60,163 bases of DNA from Pseudomonadota bacterium. GTDB lineage: Bacteria > CALINM01. Of the stretch, positions 8,533-17,664 are shown piece after piece. Below the pieces are notes generated by a model, which saw nothing but the letters and a program-made list of their open reading frames with translations, had not been told where the DNA came from and ran no database searches. The stretch is from positions 1 through 60,163 of the forward strand of contig JAOAGA010000001.1 of the NCBI GenBank assembly GCA_026415985.1, written 5' to 3'. Each line of letters begins with the position of its first letter. Within the stretch, counting starts at the first letter, position 1. The position numbers were made by a program, and so were the translations under genes.

Positions 8533-8957
8533 TATTTTTTGTCCTCAGCGGATCTAAGATAGCTTTCAAGAATCTTAACCGCCGATAACATGTCAATTAT
8601 CTGACGTCCTTTCTTTTCTGAGTATCCCGCTATTTTTAGTATCTCCTTGGCAGATGCAGTTGTCATAGTCTCATCAATATACTCAACAGGAATATCAGTA
8701 AAATCTTTTAGCTGTTCGCAGAATCTTTTAACCGATTCAAACATAGTGCTTTTCTTCTCGCTTATAGGCAACCCCATTACAATTTTTCCTATATTTTCGG
8801 ACGCTATTATTCTGATAATTTTTGGAATATCTTTTTTATTTCCCTCTCTTTTTAAAACACAATAGGGCTGTGCTAACAACAGGGTTTCATCTGTCATGGC
8901 AACGCCTATCCTTTTTGTTCCCAAATCAAGAGCCATTATCTTTTTCCCCTTTTCCAT
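8532..8957 (-). CDS. ruvX: Putative pre-16S rRNA nuclease / Holliday junction resolvase-like RuvX (YqgF)
   Basis: This 141-residue RNase H-fold protein shows the four expected acidic landmarks: MALDLGTKRIGVAMTD at the N-terminus, GLPISEKK, DETMTTASAKEIL and the C-terminal DMLSAVKILESYL. YqgF acts in the last steps of 16S rRNA 5'-end processing and was earlier annotated as a Holliday junction resolvase. It is the first gene of the minus-strand cluster running down to the YtxH gene and is divergent from the HEAT-repeat gene, with only 39 bases between them. Confidence 0.93.
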   Translation of the reverse strand: MEKGKKIMALDLGTKRIGVAMTDETLLLAQPYCVLKREGNKKDIPKIIRIIASENIGKIVMGLPISEKKSTMFESVKRFCEQLKDFTDIPVEYIDETMTTASAKEILKIAGYSEKKGRQIIDMLSAVKILESYLRSAEDKK

Positions 8958-8958
8958 A

Positions 8959-8987
8959 TTGACTGTAAATAAATAATCTGATAGTTT
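8959..8987 (+). promoter_or_regulatory. Possible sigma-70-type promoter for the HEAT-repeat gene and purN
   Basis: TTGACT (8959-8964) and TAGTTT (8982-8987) are separated by 17 bases in the 39-base divergent spacer. The -10 match is poor, and the ATG at 8997 would leave a nearly leaderless transcript. Weak prediction. Confidence 0.25.
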
Positions 8988-8996
8988 AGTTTAAAT

Positions 8997-9575
8997 ATGA
9001 TAACAGAACTCATAAAAAAATTAAAACCATTCCTTATGGATAGTGATATAAAAGTTGCGGAAAAAGCGGGAAAGGCAATTCACAGGTTACAGGCAAAGGC
9101 CTTTTTTGAGAGAATGTTAGGTGAGTTTCCCAAACTCTCAGAAGAAAAGAAGACAAAGCTTATCAATGAACTTAAGGCAGTTTCCCCTAAAAACTATCTG
9201 GAATATATTAATTTGGGGTTGAGTGACGAAAACAAATATGTCCGGGCATTAACTGTTAAACAGATAATCGAGTTTAATGATCCAAGAATGATAGAGAAGG
9301 TTCTACCGCTGATAAACGACAGCGAGTCAATAGTCAGAAAAATAGCCTATGAGTTTTTAGGTCTCTTTGGAATTGAGAAGCTTGCACCAATCTTAAACAA
9401 AAAGCTCGAACAGGAAAATGACCCCGATGCATTATTGTCGTTAATTGATGCTATTGGTTCAATAGGGCACTTAGATTCTCTTGATTTTTTGATAGCTATG
9501 CTACAGAAAGAAACAAGGGCGGGTGTCAGGGGAAAACTTGTAGAGGCGATAGGCAAGTTAAAGGTTGGTTTATAA
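8997..9575 (+). CDS. HEAT-repeat protein
   Basis: A 192-residue all-helical protein. Four or five HEAT-like helical pairs are visible, the clearest being YVRALTVKQIIEFNDPRMIEKVLPLI, ESIVRKIAYEFLGLFGIEKLAPIL and DALLSLIDAIGSIGHLDSLDFLI, each with the Asp/Val/Arg pattern of PBS-lyase-type HEAT units. Such proteins are usually scaffolds; no catalytic residues stand out. No signal peptide is present, so it is likely cytosolic. It is followed 30 bases later by purN, probably on the same transcript. I cannot name its partner. Confidence 0.82.
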   Translation: MITELIKKLKPFLMDSDIKVAEKAGKAIHRLQAKAFFERMLGEFPKLSEEKKTKLINELKAVSPKNYLEYINLGLSDENKYVRALTVKQIIEFNDPRMIEKVLPLINDSESIVRKIAYEFLGLFGIEKLAPILNKKLEQENDPDALLSLIDAIGSIGHLDSLDFLIAMLQKETRAGVRGKLVEAIGKLKVGL

Positions 9576-9605
9576 ACATTTAAAATATCCGTGAGGTTAG
9601 AAAAT

Positions 9606-10265
9606 ATGACTCTTAAAATTGGCGTCCTTGTGTCGGGAAGTGGATCAAATTTACAGGCAATCATTGATAATATTGAAGAAGGAAAAATAAAAGCTGAGAT
9701 AGCAGTTGTTATCTCAAATGTTTCAGGTGTATATGCCTTAGAGAGGGCAAAAAGGCATAATATTAATACTGAGGTGATAAATCACAGGGATTTCAAAAGC
9801 AGAGAGGATTTTGACAGAAAACTTGTGGAAATACTGAAAAGCTACAATGTTGAGCTTGTTGTTATGGCCGGTTTTTTAAGGGTAATTACCAAAGTTCTTT
9901 TAGACGCCTTTCCTATGAGGGTTATGAATATTCATCCCGCATTACTTCCTGCCTTTCCGGGCCTTCATGTTCAGAAACAGGCTTTAGATTATGGAGTTAA
10001 GTTTGCAGGGTGTACAGTCCATTTTGCCGATGAAGGGGTTGATTCAGGTCCCATTATAATTCAGGGGATTGTTCCTGTGCTCGATAACGATACCGACGAG
10101 ACCTTGAGTCAGAGAATACTTAAGGTTGAACACAGGATATATCCAATGGCAATAAAACTATATTCTGAAGGAAGAATAAAAGTTTCAGGCAGAAAGGTCT
10201 ATATTGACCCACCCTTAAAAATTGAGGAAGGTAGTTTTCTAACAAACCCTCCAGTAGATATTTAA
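9606..10265 (+). CDS. purN: Phosphoribosylglycinamide formyltransferase PurN
   Basis: PurN transfers a formyl group from 10-formyl-THF to GAR, the third step of purine synthesis. The protein has 219 residues from ATG 9606. The GTG at 9591 is in frame, but its GAGGT is better read as the Shine-Dalgarno for 9606. Landmarks: GVLVSGSGSNLQAIID, AGFLRVITKVLL, MNIHPALLPAFPG with catalytic Asn and His, and DEGVDSGPII with the catalytic Asp. Its 3' end faces purM, whose stop lies only 10 bases away on the other strand. Confidence 0.95.
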   Translation: MTLKIGVLVSGSGSNLQAIIDNIEEGKIKAEIAVVISNVSGVYALERAKRHNINTEVINHRDFKSREDFDRKLVEILKSYNVELVVMAGFLRVITKVLLDAFPMRVMNIHPALLPAFPGLHVQKQALDYGVKFAGCTVHFADEGVDSGPIIIQGIVPVLDNDTDETLSQRILKVEHRIYPMAIKLYSEGRIKVSGRKVYIDPPLKIEEGSFLTNPPVDI

Positions 10266-10274
10266 AAAATGAAA

Positions 10275-11309
10275 CTAAATTATCTCTATGGCCTGTTCGT
10301 TATCTCTTTTTACAATCTCTCCGATAAGATAGGAATCTATTCCGTTATGTTTTAAAAAAGACAGGATGTCTTCTGCGGTATCATTTTTAACAACCATTAT
10401 CATACCGATACCGCAATTAAAGGTCCTCATCATCTCCAAATCATCAATATTGCCAAGCCACTGCATAAACTTGAAAACCGGTAGCCACTCGAAATTATGC
10501 TTTTTTATAATCGCCTTTGCATTATGAGGTAGTATTCTTGGTATATTATCAATAAAACCGCCCCCTGTTATGTGTGCTATTCCTTTAACCTCGAAATTCT
10601 TTGTTGTATTTAAAACTGCTTTGACATAAATTTTAGTAGGGGTAAGAAGTTCTTCTATAAGTGGTTTTGAGAGGTCTTCTATATAAGAATCAATCTTGTA
10701 TTTGTGAATATCAAAAAACAGTTTTCTGACCAACGAGTAACCGTTACTGTGGATGCCGGAAGACTTTAGACCTATTATTACATCTCCAACGGTTATGGTG
10801 CTTCCGTCTATAATATTATCTTTATCAACAATGCCTACTCCAAAACCCGCCAGATCATACTCATTTTCTGCGTAAAATCCCGGCAACTCTGCTGTTTCGC
10901 CACCAATCAGGGCACATCCCGCTTCTTTACATCCTTTGGCAATGCCTTCGATTACCTTTTCTGCTACATCAGCAGAAAGTTTACCACAGGCAAAATAATC
11001 AAGGAAAAAAGCAGGTTCTGCATTACTGACAATGATATCATTTACAACCATTGCAACCAAATCAATTCCCACGGTGTTATGTATACCGCTCATAAAGGCT
11101 AATTTGAGTTTTGTTCCGACCCCATCGGTGCTTGATACCAGAACAGGGTTTTTAAACTTATCTGAATTGACACGAAAAAATGCTGAGAAGCTCCCTATAT
11201 CCGTCATTACCTCGCTTCTAAAGGTTTCTTTACACAGGGGTTTTATTCTTCTAACAAGCTCGTTGCCTTCATCAATATCAACACCAGCGTCTTTATAACT
11301 AATGGCCAT
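10275..11309 (-). CDS. purM: Phosphoribosylformylglycinamidine cyclo-ligase (AIR synthetase)
   Basis: PurM closes the imidazole ring using ATP. From ATG 11309 the protein is 344 residues, the family's normal size; this start follows GGGAGGTAAATTAAAG and gives the standard MAISYKDAGVDIDEG opening. An in-frame ATG at 11366 would run into the lipoprotein gene. Landmarks are VLVSSTDGVGTKLKLAF, VNDIIVSNAEPAFFLDY, ALIGGETAELPGFY, GLKSSGIHSNGYSL and AHITGGGFIDNIPRIL. It is the last gene of the purine operon and converges on purN. Confidence 0.96.
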   Translation of the reverse strand: MAISYKDAGVDIDEGNELVRRIKPLCKETFRSEVMTDIGSFSAFFRVNSDKFKNPVLVSSTDGVGTKLKLAFMSGIHNTVGIDLVAMVVNDIIVSNAEPAFFLDYFACGKLSADVAEKVIEGIAKGCKEAGCALIGGETAELPGFYAENEYDLAGFGVGIVDKDNIIDGSTITVGDVIIGLKSSGIHSNGYSLVRKLFFDIHKYKIDSYIEDLSKPLIEELLTPTKIYVKAVLNTTKNFEVKGIAHITGGGFIDNIPRILPHNAKAIIKKHNFEWLPVFKFMQWLGNIDDLEMMRTFNCGIGMIMVVKNDTAEDILSFLKHNGIDSYLIGEIVKRDNEQAIEII

Positions 11310-11325
11310 CTTTAATTTACCTCCC

Positions 11326-11922
11326 TTAGGGTAGAGAAAAATCAAGGGTAATTTTCCCAAGAACACTTACAAAATTTAATGTTAAAACCTTATCTTTTGA
11401 GGGATCTATATGCTCTTTTTTAAAGTTGATATAGTAAGGTCTTGCCCAGTAATCCAGGTAAGGGAAATAATAGGTTAAAATATCTCTTTGTTCTTCAGCC
11501 TTTTTTACAGAGAAAGGTAAAATCCTTTTTCCATCAGAAGTTTCAAGATATATATTCCAGCTCGTATCGCTTTTTTCAAGGTCTATTAAACCTTCATTGG
11601 GAGTGTAAAAGGAGACAAAGAATCTCAGATAGTTGTTTACAAGAAAGTTTTCCCTGTCGAGGAACATTCTGAAATCTTCAGTTTTTGAGTATCTTTCTCT
11701 TTCGGTAAAATATGCTCTGATAAAAGAAGGTGTGAAAATGGTTGCCGTTACGAGGGCCTTTGTTTCAAACTGGTCATATAATTTAAATGTTCTTGTATAT
11801 TTTTTAAGTGTTTCTGTGTATTCTGTCTTTTCTGTTTTTGGTAGTGCACCAAGCTCTTTAAGCTCTCTTGCAGAGCAGGCGGATAAAATGAGGAAAAGAA
11901 TGATAAGAAAAAGTCTTTTCAT
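11326..11922 (-). CDS. Lipoprotein of unknown function inside the purine/pyrimidine operon
   Basis: This 198-residue protein opens MKRLFLIILFLILSAC, a lipoprotein signal with lipobox LSAC and Cys16 as the lipidated residue. The residue after Cys is Ser, compatible with outer-membrane sorting by the +2 rule as known from enterics. The mature part is rich in aromatic and charged residues (YTRTFKLYDQFETKALVTAT, YYFPYLDYWARPYYINF) and looks beta-rich near the end. I recognise no domain. The start overlaps the pyrE stop by four bases and purM follows after 16 bases, so it is embedded in the nucleotide operon without obvious metabolic logic. Confidence 0.75.
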   Translation of the reverse strand: MKRLFLIILFLILSACSARELKELGALPKTEKTEYTETLKKYTRTFKLYDQFETKALVTATIFTPSFIRAYFTERERYSKTEDFRMFLDRENFLVNNYLRFFVSFYTPNEGLIDLEKSDTSWNIYLETSDGKRILPFSVKKAEEQRDILTYYFPYLDYWARPYYINFKKEHIDPSKDKVLTLNFVSVLGKITLDFSLP

Positions 11923-12464
11923 TTCAGGATATCGTCTCTTTTAAATATTGATATAAATTTTATCCCCTTTTCTCTGAAAAACTCATCAGCTCCCTCATCT
12001 CTGTCAAGTATTGCAAGAATCCCGAGTACATCAAAGCCAGATGAAAGGGCGATATTATAGGCCTTGTAGGAAGATTCTCCTGTTGTTACCACATCTTCAA
12101 TTATAACTACTTTTTTCAGATTATTTAAGTTTTTGTCTCCCTCTATCATCTTGGATAATCCGTGTTTTTTAGGTTCCTTACGGATTATAAATCCCATGAG
12201 AGGACTGTTTTTCAGATAGCTTTGATAAATCAATCCCGCTATTATGGGGTCTGCTCCTAAGGTTGGTCCTCCAACCGCCTCAACCTCACTAAACTCTTTT
12301 TTCAGGATCTCAAACATTATGTTTGATGTCAGATATAGCCCTTCAGGATGTAAGGTAACATTTCTCAAATCAACATAAAAATCACTTTCCCTGCCGGAAG
12401 CAAGGATAACCTTTTTCTTCTCATACCCCAGCTCTTTTATAATATTTAATAGTTTCTCTCTCAC
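11919..12464 (-). CDS. pyrE: Orotate phosphoribosyltransferase
   Basis: PyrE converts orotate and PRPP to OMP. The 181 residues are typical of the short bacterial form. The PRPP-binding signature is VVIIEDVVTTGESSYKAY, preceded by GFIIRKEPKKHG with the catalytic Lys residues and GPTLGADPIIAGL. The start is GTG at 12464, overlapping the purF stop as GTGA and preceded by GAGAGGAAGA. Its placement in a purine operon couples pyrimidine and purine synthesis to a shared transcript; pyrK and pyrD lie in the next operon. Confidence 0.95.
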   Translation of the reverse strand: MREKLLNIIKELGYEKKKVILASGRESDFYVDLRNVTLHPEGLYLTSNIMFEILKKEFSEVEAVGGPTLGADPIIAGLIYQSYLKNSPLMGFIIRKEPKKHGLSKMIEGDKNLNNLKKVVIIEDVVTTGESSYKAYNIALSSGFDVLGILAILDRDEGADEFFREKGIKFISIFKRDDILK

Positions 12465-13864
12465 TCTTCCTCTCTCCTGAAAAGTTTTAGCTGTTCTATC
12501 TCTTCCTTCGGAAATTTCAGAGGATACTTTCCGGTAAAACAGGCATAGCAGAAGTCATCGGGGTTTTTAACCGCCTTCTTGAGGGCCTCGATTGACAAAT
12601 AGGCAAGGCTATCAGATGTGACGTATCTGTTTATCTCTTCTATGGTATGACTATTTGCAATAAGTTCATTATGGGTAGGTGTATCAATACCATAATAGCA
12701 GGGAGATATTATCGGAGGTGAGCTTATTCTGAAATGTATCTCCCTTGCCCCTGCATTTCGGATCATCTTTATTATCTTTCTGCTTGTTGTTCCTCTAACT
12801 ATAGAGTCGTCAATAACAACGACCCTTTTGTTTTTTAAGATAGAGGGATTGGCGTTGAGTTTGATTTTTACCCCAAAATGTCTGATAGACTGTTTGGGTT
12901 CAATAAAGGTTCTTCCGACATAGTGATTCCTGATGAGTCCCAGTTCCAAAGGTATTCCCGATTTTTGAGAAAAACCGATTGCAGAAGGTATTCCCGAATC
13001 TGGAACAGGTATTACTATATCAGCCACACAGGGAGAGTATTCATATAATAACTCACCTAATCTTTTTCTAACATTATAGACATTTTCACCAAAAATGAAG
13101 CTGTCTGGTCTGGCAAAATATATAAACTCAAATATACACTGTCTTTTAGGTTCCGCATCAAAGGGATAGTAGCTTTTAAGACCTCTGTTATCAATCACAA
13201 GCATCTCTCCGGGTTCTATCTCTCTTATAAACTCTGCCTCCATGATGTCAAAGGAGCAGGTCTCAGAAGCAACAAGATAGGCACGGCCAAGTCTTCCTAA
13301 ACACAATGGTCTGAAACCATTGGGGTCTCTGACTGCTATTAACTTACTTCCCGCTAAGATTACAAGACTATAGGCGCCTTTAATCTCTTTAAGGGCGTCA
13401 ATAACTCTGTCTTCAATAGTCGGTAACGGTGAGCGGGCAATAAGATGCATAATAACTTCTGTATCAGAGTTTGATTGGAATATGGCACCGCTGTCAACAA
13501 GCCTTTTTCGGGTTGGAACATCATTAATCAGATTACCATTGTGAGCAATGGAAAGGCCTCCCAAGGCATATTCCATAAGAAAGGGCTGACAATTTTTTAT
13601 GTTGCTTGAACCTGCGGTTGAGTATCTCACATGTCCTATGGCAATCTCCCCTTTAAGTGGTTCCAAAATATGATGTTTAAAGATATCTGCCACAAGCCCC
13701 ATCTGTCTGTGGATATGGAAACACTTTCCGTCAAATGATGTAATTCCCGCACTTTCCTGTCCTCTGTGCTGAAGTGCATAAAGGCCCAGATAAGTAAGAT
13801 TAGATGCCTCTGGATGTCCGAAAACACCGAAAACGCCACATTCCTCTTTTAAATAATCTGTCAT
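12461..13864 (-). CDS. purF: Amidophosphoribosyltransferase (iron-sulfur type)
   Basis: PurF makes phosphoribosylamine from PRPP and glutamine, the first committed purine step. It has 467 residues. A short propeptide (MTDYLKEE) precedes Cys9 of CGVFG, the nucleophile exposed after self-processing. The PRPP loop is VVVIDDSIVRGTTSRK. Cysteines at CIFEFIYFARPD, CYYGID and CYACF match the 4Fe-4S ligand arrangement of the Bacillus-type enzyme, so it is probably oxygen-sensitive. AAGGTAGG precedes the ATG. Confidence 0.96.
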   Translation of the reverse strand: MTDYLKEECGVFGVFGHPEASNLTYLGLYALQHRGQESAGITSFDGKCFHIHRQMGLVADIFKHHILEPLKGEIAIGHVRYSTAGSSNIKNCQPFLMEYALGGLSIAHNGNLINDVPTRKRLVDSGAIFQSNSDTEVIMHLIARSPLPTIEDRVIDALKEIKGAYSLVILAGSKLIAVRDPNGFRPLCLGRLGRAYLVASETCSFDIMEAEFIREIEPGEMLVIDNRGLKSYYPFDAEPKRQCIFEFIYFARPDSFIFGENVYNVRKRLGELLYEYSPCVADIVIPVPDSGIPSAIGFSQKSGIPLELGLIRNHYVGRTFIEPKQSIRHFGVKIKLNANPSILKNKRVVVIDDSIVRGTTSRKIIKMIRNAGAREIHFRISSPPIISPCYYGIDTPTHNELIANSHTIEEINRYVTSDSLAYLSIEALKKAVKNPDDFCYACFTGKYPLKFPKEEIEQLKLFRREEE

Positions 13865-13867
13865 AGC

Positions 13868-14656
13868 CTACCTTAAATAGTTTATTGCATTTTTAAAAAT
13901 TTTCAAACCATCAGGCTCAGTTACATCCTCCCGTGTCCATCTTGGATGGTTTACAGGGTAGATAAATGCCTCAGGGTGTGGCATAAGCCCAAAAAGCCTA
14001 CCGCTATTATCACAAATACCCGCTATGGAGCGTAAAGAACCATTGGGGTTGTAAGGGTATTCTGCGGTAACATTATAACTTTCATCGGCATACTGAAGTA
14101 CCACCTGATAATTATCCATGATATTTGTAAGGGTATCATGCTCACAGAAAAATTTCCCTTCTCCATGTCTGACAGGCAAGTAAAGACCTTCAAGACCTTT
14201 TGTAAAGACACACTTGCTTTTTTTGTTAACTTTTAAGTAAACCCATCTATCCTCGAACTTTCCGGAATCATTGAAAGTAAGGGTTGCTCTCTGAACAAGA
14301 TCCGGTTTGGGCAGTATTCCTGCCTTTGTCATAAACTGAAAACCATTACAAATCCCGATCGCTAAGTTGTCCTTTGCCACAAATTCAAATAAATCATCTA
14401 CCAGCCTTTTTTGGGTATCCTTTATCTTTGCGTATTTAAATCTGTTTACCTGAACCTTTGCTGAGCCTAAATCATCTCCGTCGAGAAATCCACCGGGGAA
14501 TACAATAAGTTTGTAATCCTTTAAACGTTTATTGCCTTCTGTTAGTTCAGAGATATGAACGATATCTACTGATTTTGCACCAGCCAGTATAAGGGCGTTT
14601 CTCGATTCAAGCTCACAGTTAATTCCAAATCCTGCTAATACCAAACATTTTGCCAT
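13868..14656 (-). CDS. purQ: FGAM synthase glutaminase subunit PurQ
   Basis: A class I glutamine amidotransferase of 262 residues that supplies ammonia to the PurL subunit encoded just upstream. Features: VLAGFGINCELESRNALILA at the N-terminus, VFPGGFLDGDDLGS, the nucleophile elbow GICNGFQFM, and the catalytic His/Glu in LMPHPEAFIYP near the C-terminus. The length is near the upper end for stand-alone PurQ. ATG 14656 follows AAGGGAATTATAAT. It is separated from purSL by a single base, consistent with complex formation. Confidence 0.95.
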   Translation of the reverse strand: MAKCLVLAGFGINCELESRNALILAGAKSVDIVHISELTEGNKRLKDYKLIVFPGGFLDGDDLGSAKVQVNRFKYAKIKDTQKRLVDDLFEFVAKDNLAIGICNGFQFMTKAGILPKPDLVQRATLTFNDSGKFEDRWVYLKVNKKSKCVFTKGLEGLYLPVRHGEGKFFCEHDTLTNIMDNYQVVLQYADESYNVTAEYPYNPNGSLRSIAGICDNSGRLFGLMPHPEAFIYPVNHPRWTREDVTEPDGLKIFKNAINYLR

Positions 14657-14657
14657 A

Positions 14658-17624
14658 TTATAATTCCCTTAAGGTCTTTTGCCAGAATTCTTTCAGTATA
14701 TAAATATTTTCTTTGATAATGACCTTGTTTTTATATCTGATTTCTAAAAAGTCATTATCGGTTGTTGCACCAACAGGAGAAAAAGGTAAGCCTTTTAAGA
14801 AGTTTGTAATAAATTTATGACTTTCTCTCTTTGCTGTAAAGATAAATCTTCCCGCCGATTCGGAGAAAAGCCTGTATAGGTAATTTTCTTCACCTTCGTA
14901 AGGGATGTTTTCAAGGTCTATTTTAGCACCTAAACCACCGGAAAAGGCCATCTCAGCAATAGCAACCCCAAACCCACCATCGGAAATATCATGGCAGGCT
15001 GAGATAATGCCATCGGAGATGAGCTTATAAATCTTTTTGTAAAGCTCTACATTAACGGTGGAATTGACAGTGGGTATTTTACCCCCCCTTATCTTAAGTA
15101 GGTTGAGAAACTCAGAGCCTGCGAGCTCATCTTTTGTAAGCCCTGCAATATATATATTCTCACCGGGATTTTTAAAATCAAGAGTTTGTGTCTTTCTTAC
15201 ATCATCAATGATTCCGATGAGCGAAAACAGTAAGGTTGGAGGGATAGATATTTTAATATCCCCCATTATATAATCATTTTTCATTGAGTCTTTTCCGGAA
15301 ATACAGGGTATACCATAATCAAGGGTGTAGTCATAAAGTGCTTTATTTGCTCTTACAAGCTGGGCTAATTTGAACTCACCGTCGGGGTTTTTCTCGCTTT
15401 TTATCGGATCACACCAGCAGAAATTATCAAGGCAAGCCATATTATTAATATTGCCACCTACTGCTACAGCATTTCTTACAGCTTCATCAAGGGCAAGGGC
15501 TGACATGTTATAGGTATCATAATCACTGAATTTAGGACAGATGCCGTGTGATACAACTATGCCTTTGTAAGAATCAGGCAAAGGTTTGATTACTGCTGAA
15601 TCAGAGGGACCATCGTTAAACAGACCGGTAAGGGGTTTAATAACACTCATTCCCTGTACTTCATGGTCATATTTCCTTACTACTGACTCTTTACTGCAGA
15701 TATTAAGAGAAGAAAGGAGTTTTTTTAATATGAGCCCTGTATTATGCTTAGTCTTTAATAAGATTGGAATAGGTTTGTAAGGATTATTATATCTTGCAGT
15801 CAGCTTCATCTCCGGAAGACCATTATGAAGAAAATCGAGAGGTAAAAAAGCCACTGTCTTGCCGTTATAGAGGCAGTGAAAATAACCGGAATTTGTAAAT
15901 CTTCCTATTACAGTGGCTTCAACATCGTATTTTCTTGCAAGAGAAAGAAGTTTCTCAATGTTATCTGGCGGAACAGAAATGGTCATCCTTTCCTGTGATT
16001 CCGATACAAGTATCTCCCATGGGTTTAATCCTTCGTATTTGAGAGGAGCCTTGTCTAACTCAATCTCGCATCCACCCGACATTTGACTCATCTCCCCGAC
16101 GGAAGAAGAAAGGCCTCCTGCACCATTATCGGTAATGGCATTATAAAGCCCCATATCTCGGGCGATGTATAAAAAATCAGCCATCTTTTTCTGTGTAATA
16201 GGGTCGCCAATCTGAACAGCGGTAGCAGGTGAGCCCTCGTGAAGCTCTTCTGATGAGAAAGTGGCACCGTGAATACCATCTTTACCTATTCTCCCGCCAC
16301 ACATAACTATCAGGTCACCATTATTTATTTTTTTTATGTGTGAGGGGTTGCCATTAATCTCTTTTGGCATTATTCCACCGGTCCCGCAATAGACAAGAGG
16401 CTTGCCCAAAAATCTGTTATCAAAGACTATGCTACCGTTAATTGTTGGTATCCCGCTTTTGTTCCCTCCATGTTCCACTCCTGTTACTACTCCGTCGTAT
16501 ATCCTTCTGGGATGAAGTATCCGTGGTGGTAACTTTTCTTTGTAAAAGGGGTCGGCAAAACAAAATATATCGGTATTAAAGATTAACCTTGCTCCAAGTC
16601 CTGTTCCCAAAACATCTCTGTTAACACCTACAATACCTGTAAGGGCACCACCATAGGGGTCAAGGGCAGAAGGGCTGTTGTGGGTCTCAACTTTGAAAAC
16701 GAGATTATATTTTTCATCAAAAGAGATAACCCCTGCGTTATCTACAAATACTGAAACAAGAAAATTATCCTTTCTTTTTTTACCTATCTTTTCGGTCGAT
16801 GCCTTAATATACGTCTTAAACAGGCTTTTTATTGTTTCCTTTCTGCCATTTTCATCGTAATAATCTATTGTTGCATTAAAAATTTTGTGTTTACAATGTT
16901 CTGACCATGTTTGAGCTATCGATTCAAGCTCTACATCCGTTATCCTATGGTCAAGACCCTGTTTTTTTCTTAGCTGAATAATCTTTTTATTGTTAAGAAA
17001 GTTTTTTATTGCCTTCATCTCATCAATGTTCAGAGCAAGTAATCTGTTTTTTGAGAGAGATAGTAACTCTTCATCATTCATTGAGTTAAGATCAATTTTT
17101 TCAACTAAAATATCATTTTTTAGCGTTACTTTAGGTATGTATATTTGAACTTTTTGTCCTTTTTTATAAATTCTATAATATTCAATCAGAGGGTTGCATA
17201 AAAGCTCAAGGGCTATTGTTTTTAACTCTTTTTCAGTTATAGACCCTTTAAAAGAATAGAGCTTCGAGGTATAAACCTTATCTTGTTCCTTTAATTTTTT
17301 TCCAAGAAATGTCTCTATGGCAGACTTGGCGGTTTTACCAACATTGTCAGTAACTCCGGGGAGAAAACCGACTTCCAGGTAGATGTTATAACCAGGGGGT
17401 AGATTTGGGTTTATAAAGTAATCCTGAATTATAGGATCACAGAGAATAATTTTTGCAATATTTTCAATCTCATTTTTAGATAGCGGGGCATCTATTGTAA
17501 AGACATCACTTATTTGAATATCTACAGGGGTTAGATGGAGAAAGTCTGTAATTTTTCTTCTCAGTCCCTTTGCTAATGGGTTTTTAACTTCTTCTTTATA
17601 TCTAATCTCTACTCTGTAGGACAT
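14658..17624 (-). CDS. purL: FGAM synthase, fused PurS-PurL with two PurS-like N-terminal units
   Basis: FGAM synthase uses ATP and ammonia to convert FGAR to FGAM. From ATG 17624 (after AAGGATGG) it has 988 residues, longer than the 720-760 of small PurL and shorter than the 1,290 of large PurL. Residues about 1-160 hold two PurS-like halves: the first runs from YRVEIRYKEEV to CDPIIQDYFI, the second from YNIYLEVGFLPGV to CNPLIEYYRI. The PurL region follows with EHCKHKIFNATI, VFKVETHNSPSALDPYGGA (catalytic His), NGAGGLSSSVGEMSQMSGG and CHDISDGGFGVAIAEMAFSG. The glutaminase is the separate purQ. The upstream in-frame ATG at 17678 would overlap purB. Confidence 0.94.
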   Translation of the reverse strand: MSYRVEIRYKEEVKNPLAKGLRRKITDFLHLTPVDIQISDVFTIDAPLSKNEIENIAKIILCDPIIQDYFINPNLPPGYNIYLEVGFLPGVTDNVGKTAKSAIETFLGKKLKEQDKVYTSKLYSFKGSITEKELKTIALELLCNPLIEYYRIYKKGQKVQIYIPKVTLKNDILVEKIDLNSMNDEELLSLSKNRLLALNIDEMKAIKNFLNNKKIIQLRKKQGLDHRITDVELESIAQTWSEHCKHKIFNATIDYYDENGRKETIKSLFKTYIKASTEKIGKKRKDNFLVSVFVDNAGVISFDEKYNLVFKVETHNSPSALDPYGGALTGIVGVNRDVLGTGLGARLIFNTDIFCFADPFYKEKLPPRILHPRRIYDGVVTGVEHGGNKSGIPTINGSIVFDNRFLGKPLVYCGTGGIMPKEINGNPSHIKKINNGDLIVMCGGRIGKDGIHGATFSSEELHEGSPATAVQIGDPITQKKMADFLYIARDMGLYNAITDNGAGGLSSSVGEMSQMSGGCEIELDKAPLKYEGLNPWEILVSESQERMTISVPPDNIEKLLSLARKYDVEATVIGRFTNSGYFHCLYNGKTVAFLPLDFLHNGLPEMKLTARYNNPYKPIPILLKTKHNTGLILKKLLSSLNICSKESVVRKYDHEVQGMSVIKPLTGLFNDGPSDSAVIKPLPDSYKGIVVSHGICPKFSDYDTYNMSALALDEAVRNAVAVGGNINNMACLDNFCWCDPIKSEKNPDGEFKLAQLVRANKALYDYTLDYGIPCISGKDSMKNDYIMGDIKISIPPTLLFSLIGIIDDVRKTQTLDFKNPGENIYIAGLTKDELAGSEFLNLLKIRGGKIPTVNSTVNVELYKKIYKLISDGIISACHDISDGGFGVAIAEMAFSGGLGAKIDLENIPYEGEENYLYRLFSESAGRFIFTAKRESHKFITNFLKGLPFSPVGATTDNDFLEIRYKNKVIIKENIYILKEFWQKTLREL

Positions 17625-17664
17625 CTTAATCCATCCTTCTTTTGATAAATACCATTTGGTATCC

